A DNA stretch of 64,000 nt from Pedobacter sp. MC2016-24. GTDB lineage: Bacteria; Bacteroidota; Bacteroidia; Sphingobacteriales; Sphingobacteriaceae. Made by a program: the position numbers and the translations under genes. Under the pieces are notes generated by a model. It saw nothing but the letters and a program-made list of their open reading frames with translations. It searched no databases and had not been told where the DNA came from. Below, one piece after another: positions 63,247 to 64,000 of this stretch. Every line of letters begins with the position of its first letter. Position 1 is the first letter of the stretch. Location of the stretch: NCBI RefSeq assembly GCF_015223055.1, contig NZ_JADFBX010000005.1, positions 248,001 to 312,000 on the forward strand, given 5' to 3'.

Positions 63247-63675
63247 TTATGAAACGCCAAAGAATGAACGACTTGGATCTACCATCGTCATCTGTATAAT
63301 TGAGGCTATAATAATGATCAATCCGAGTCCAAAATACAAGGCAACAGAACGATGTTTCACAGCGGCATCAGTACCTTTTTTAGACCTTGCATTGCCTATA
63401 GTGACTAAAACAGCGGCAAAGATCATCATACCGATGTGTTCCATTTTCCAATATCTTACGCCGGCTTCTACAAGTGGACTTAAAAAATAAAGCACCAGAC
63501 CAATTAAAATTTGGGTGTGCACAAAAATCAGGGTAAAGAGATTTAATTTTCTATTTCCCTCGGTGTAAGGCTTTTTACCCAACCATCCTGCTAATGCTTG
63601 AATGATCGCAACCACCAATAGAATTAAAACCAGGTAACGCCAACCTGAATGTGCGCTTTTTAAAATCTGATACAT
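63247..63675 (-). CDS. Four-helix membrane protein with conserved histidines (cytochrome b-like)
   Basis: The ATG at 63675 (MYQILKSAHSGWRY) is preferred over an upstream start, since it opens the first helix. The 142-residue protein has four membrane helices (about 12-30, 46-66, 80-96, 110-130). A His lies near each helix: His9, His53, His80 and His108. That pattern suggests possible binding of b-type haem, and I recall similar small Bacteroidota proteins being labelled cytochrome b. Haem binding is not proven. It ends about 17 bases upstream of the trp promoter. Confidence 0.7.
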   Translation of the reverse strand: MYQILKSAHSGWRYLVLILLVVAIIQALAGWLGKKPYTEGNRKLNLFTLIFVHTQILIGLVLYFLSPLVEAGVRYWKMEHIGMMIFAAVLVTIGNARSKKGTDAAVKHRSVALYFGLGLIIIIASIIQMTMVDPSRSFFGVS

Positions 63676-63844
63676 AATAGTTTTTCTTTCAAACTTAACC
63701 AATTCCTTGCGCATTTGTAAAAAAGGTCTTTTACGAATTCATATTTAAAATGATTATGAATAATCAAAAACAAAATTTCACAATGCAATTATTGGCCATA
63801 TTATTGTAAGTAATTAAATCATCCAAACCAGCAAATCAATTCCT

Positions 63845-64000
63845 ATGACGTTCAGAATTCCTTTGAATCTTTACTGTATTTTTTCACTAACGGTATTATT
63901 GCTCTTTACCGGATGTGATTCTAAAAAATCACAACAAAGCCTAATCTCAAAGATCCCGGATCCCAAAACACTTAATGAAAGCTATGTGAGTAATCCCGAT
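63845..64000 (+). CDS. Lipoprotein, possibly TPM-domain protein (3' end outside window)
   Basis: The frame opens at ATG 63845 and runs off the end, giving 52 residues. It has a signal peptide with a lipobox TGC (Cys24, LLLFTGC-DSKK). The following IPDPKTLNESYVSNPD resembles the start of TPM-domain proteins, where 'YV.D...IL' precedes a phosphatase/chaperone-like fold. The identification rests on about 16 residues and is tentative. Confidence 0.5.
   Translation, partial: MTFRIPLNLYCIFSLTVLLLFTGCDSKKSQQSLISKIPDPKTLNESYVSNPD

Overview
The window looks like chromosomal DNA of a Bacteroidota species, most likely a Sphingobacteriaceae member close to Pedobacter. Reasons: four SusC/SusD outer-membrane pairs, many 'Cys-Lys-Lys' lipoproteins, GldD, an M16 peptidase, a NagB-like/PIG-L fusion, Bacteroidota-type promoters (TTG or TTTG, about 18-19 bases, TAnnTTTG) and weak Shine-Dalgarno signals. 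I see no phage, transposase, tRNA, rRNA or CRISPR array. The assignment rests on protein resemblance recalled from memory, with no database search.

Layout. 1-3 kb: end of a 2Fe-2S ferredoxin, a carboxy-terminal processing protease, a small conserved protein and a zinc amidase. 3-28 kb: an amino-sugar/glycan uptake locus on the minus strand. It holds SusCD pair 2 with two lipoproteins and a GH18 glycosidase, followed downstream by SusCD pair 1 with a lipoprotein; SusCD pair 3 with a DUF4397 lipoprotein; a DeoR-type regulator on the plus strand; and SusCD pair 4 preceded by anhydro-MurNAc kinase. 29-32 kb: the NagB-like/PIG-L fusion and a NagX/HGSNAT-like membrane protein on the plus strand. 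The locus fits capture of GlcNAc-containing polymers, GH18 cleavage, SusC import, and cytoplasmic deacetylation, deamination or phosphorylation. The DeoR protein is the only local regulator; no ECF sigma/anti-sigma pair or hybrid two-component protein is present.

32-57 kb is mostly housekeeping: M16 peptidase, GHL10 hydrolase, a coiled-coil membrane protein, a run queD-folE-fabD-large histidine kinase, two futalosine-pathway genes (mqnB, mqnD), a run of phosphosulfolactate-synthase-like gene, aroE, gldD, MBL hydrolase, LolC/E-type permease and NlpE-like lipoprotein, then a TPR protein, a GIN-domain protein, an SNF2 helicase, aat, and a divergent App1 phosphatase/diacylglycerol kinase pair.

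57-64 kb: a TonB-domain protein, rbfA, hflX and a partial trp operon (trpE, trpG, trpC), then a small b-type-cytochrome-like membrane protein and the start of a TPM-like lipoprotein.

The two most striking signals are not protein genes. (1) Upstream of trpE there is a complete ribosome-mediated attenuator: a 24-codon leader with Trp-Gln-Trp, a 1:2 hairpin, a mutually exclusive antiterminator and a perfect 8-bp terminator with seven Ts. (2) CGCA words in helical register (10-bp steps) lie upstream of the DeoR gene and in pairs upstream of SusC 2, a likely operator for the DeoR regulator.
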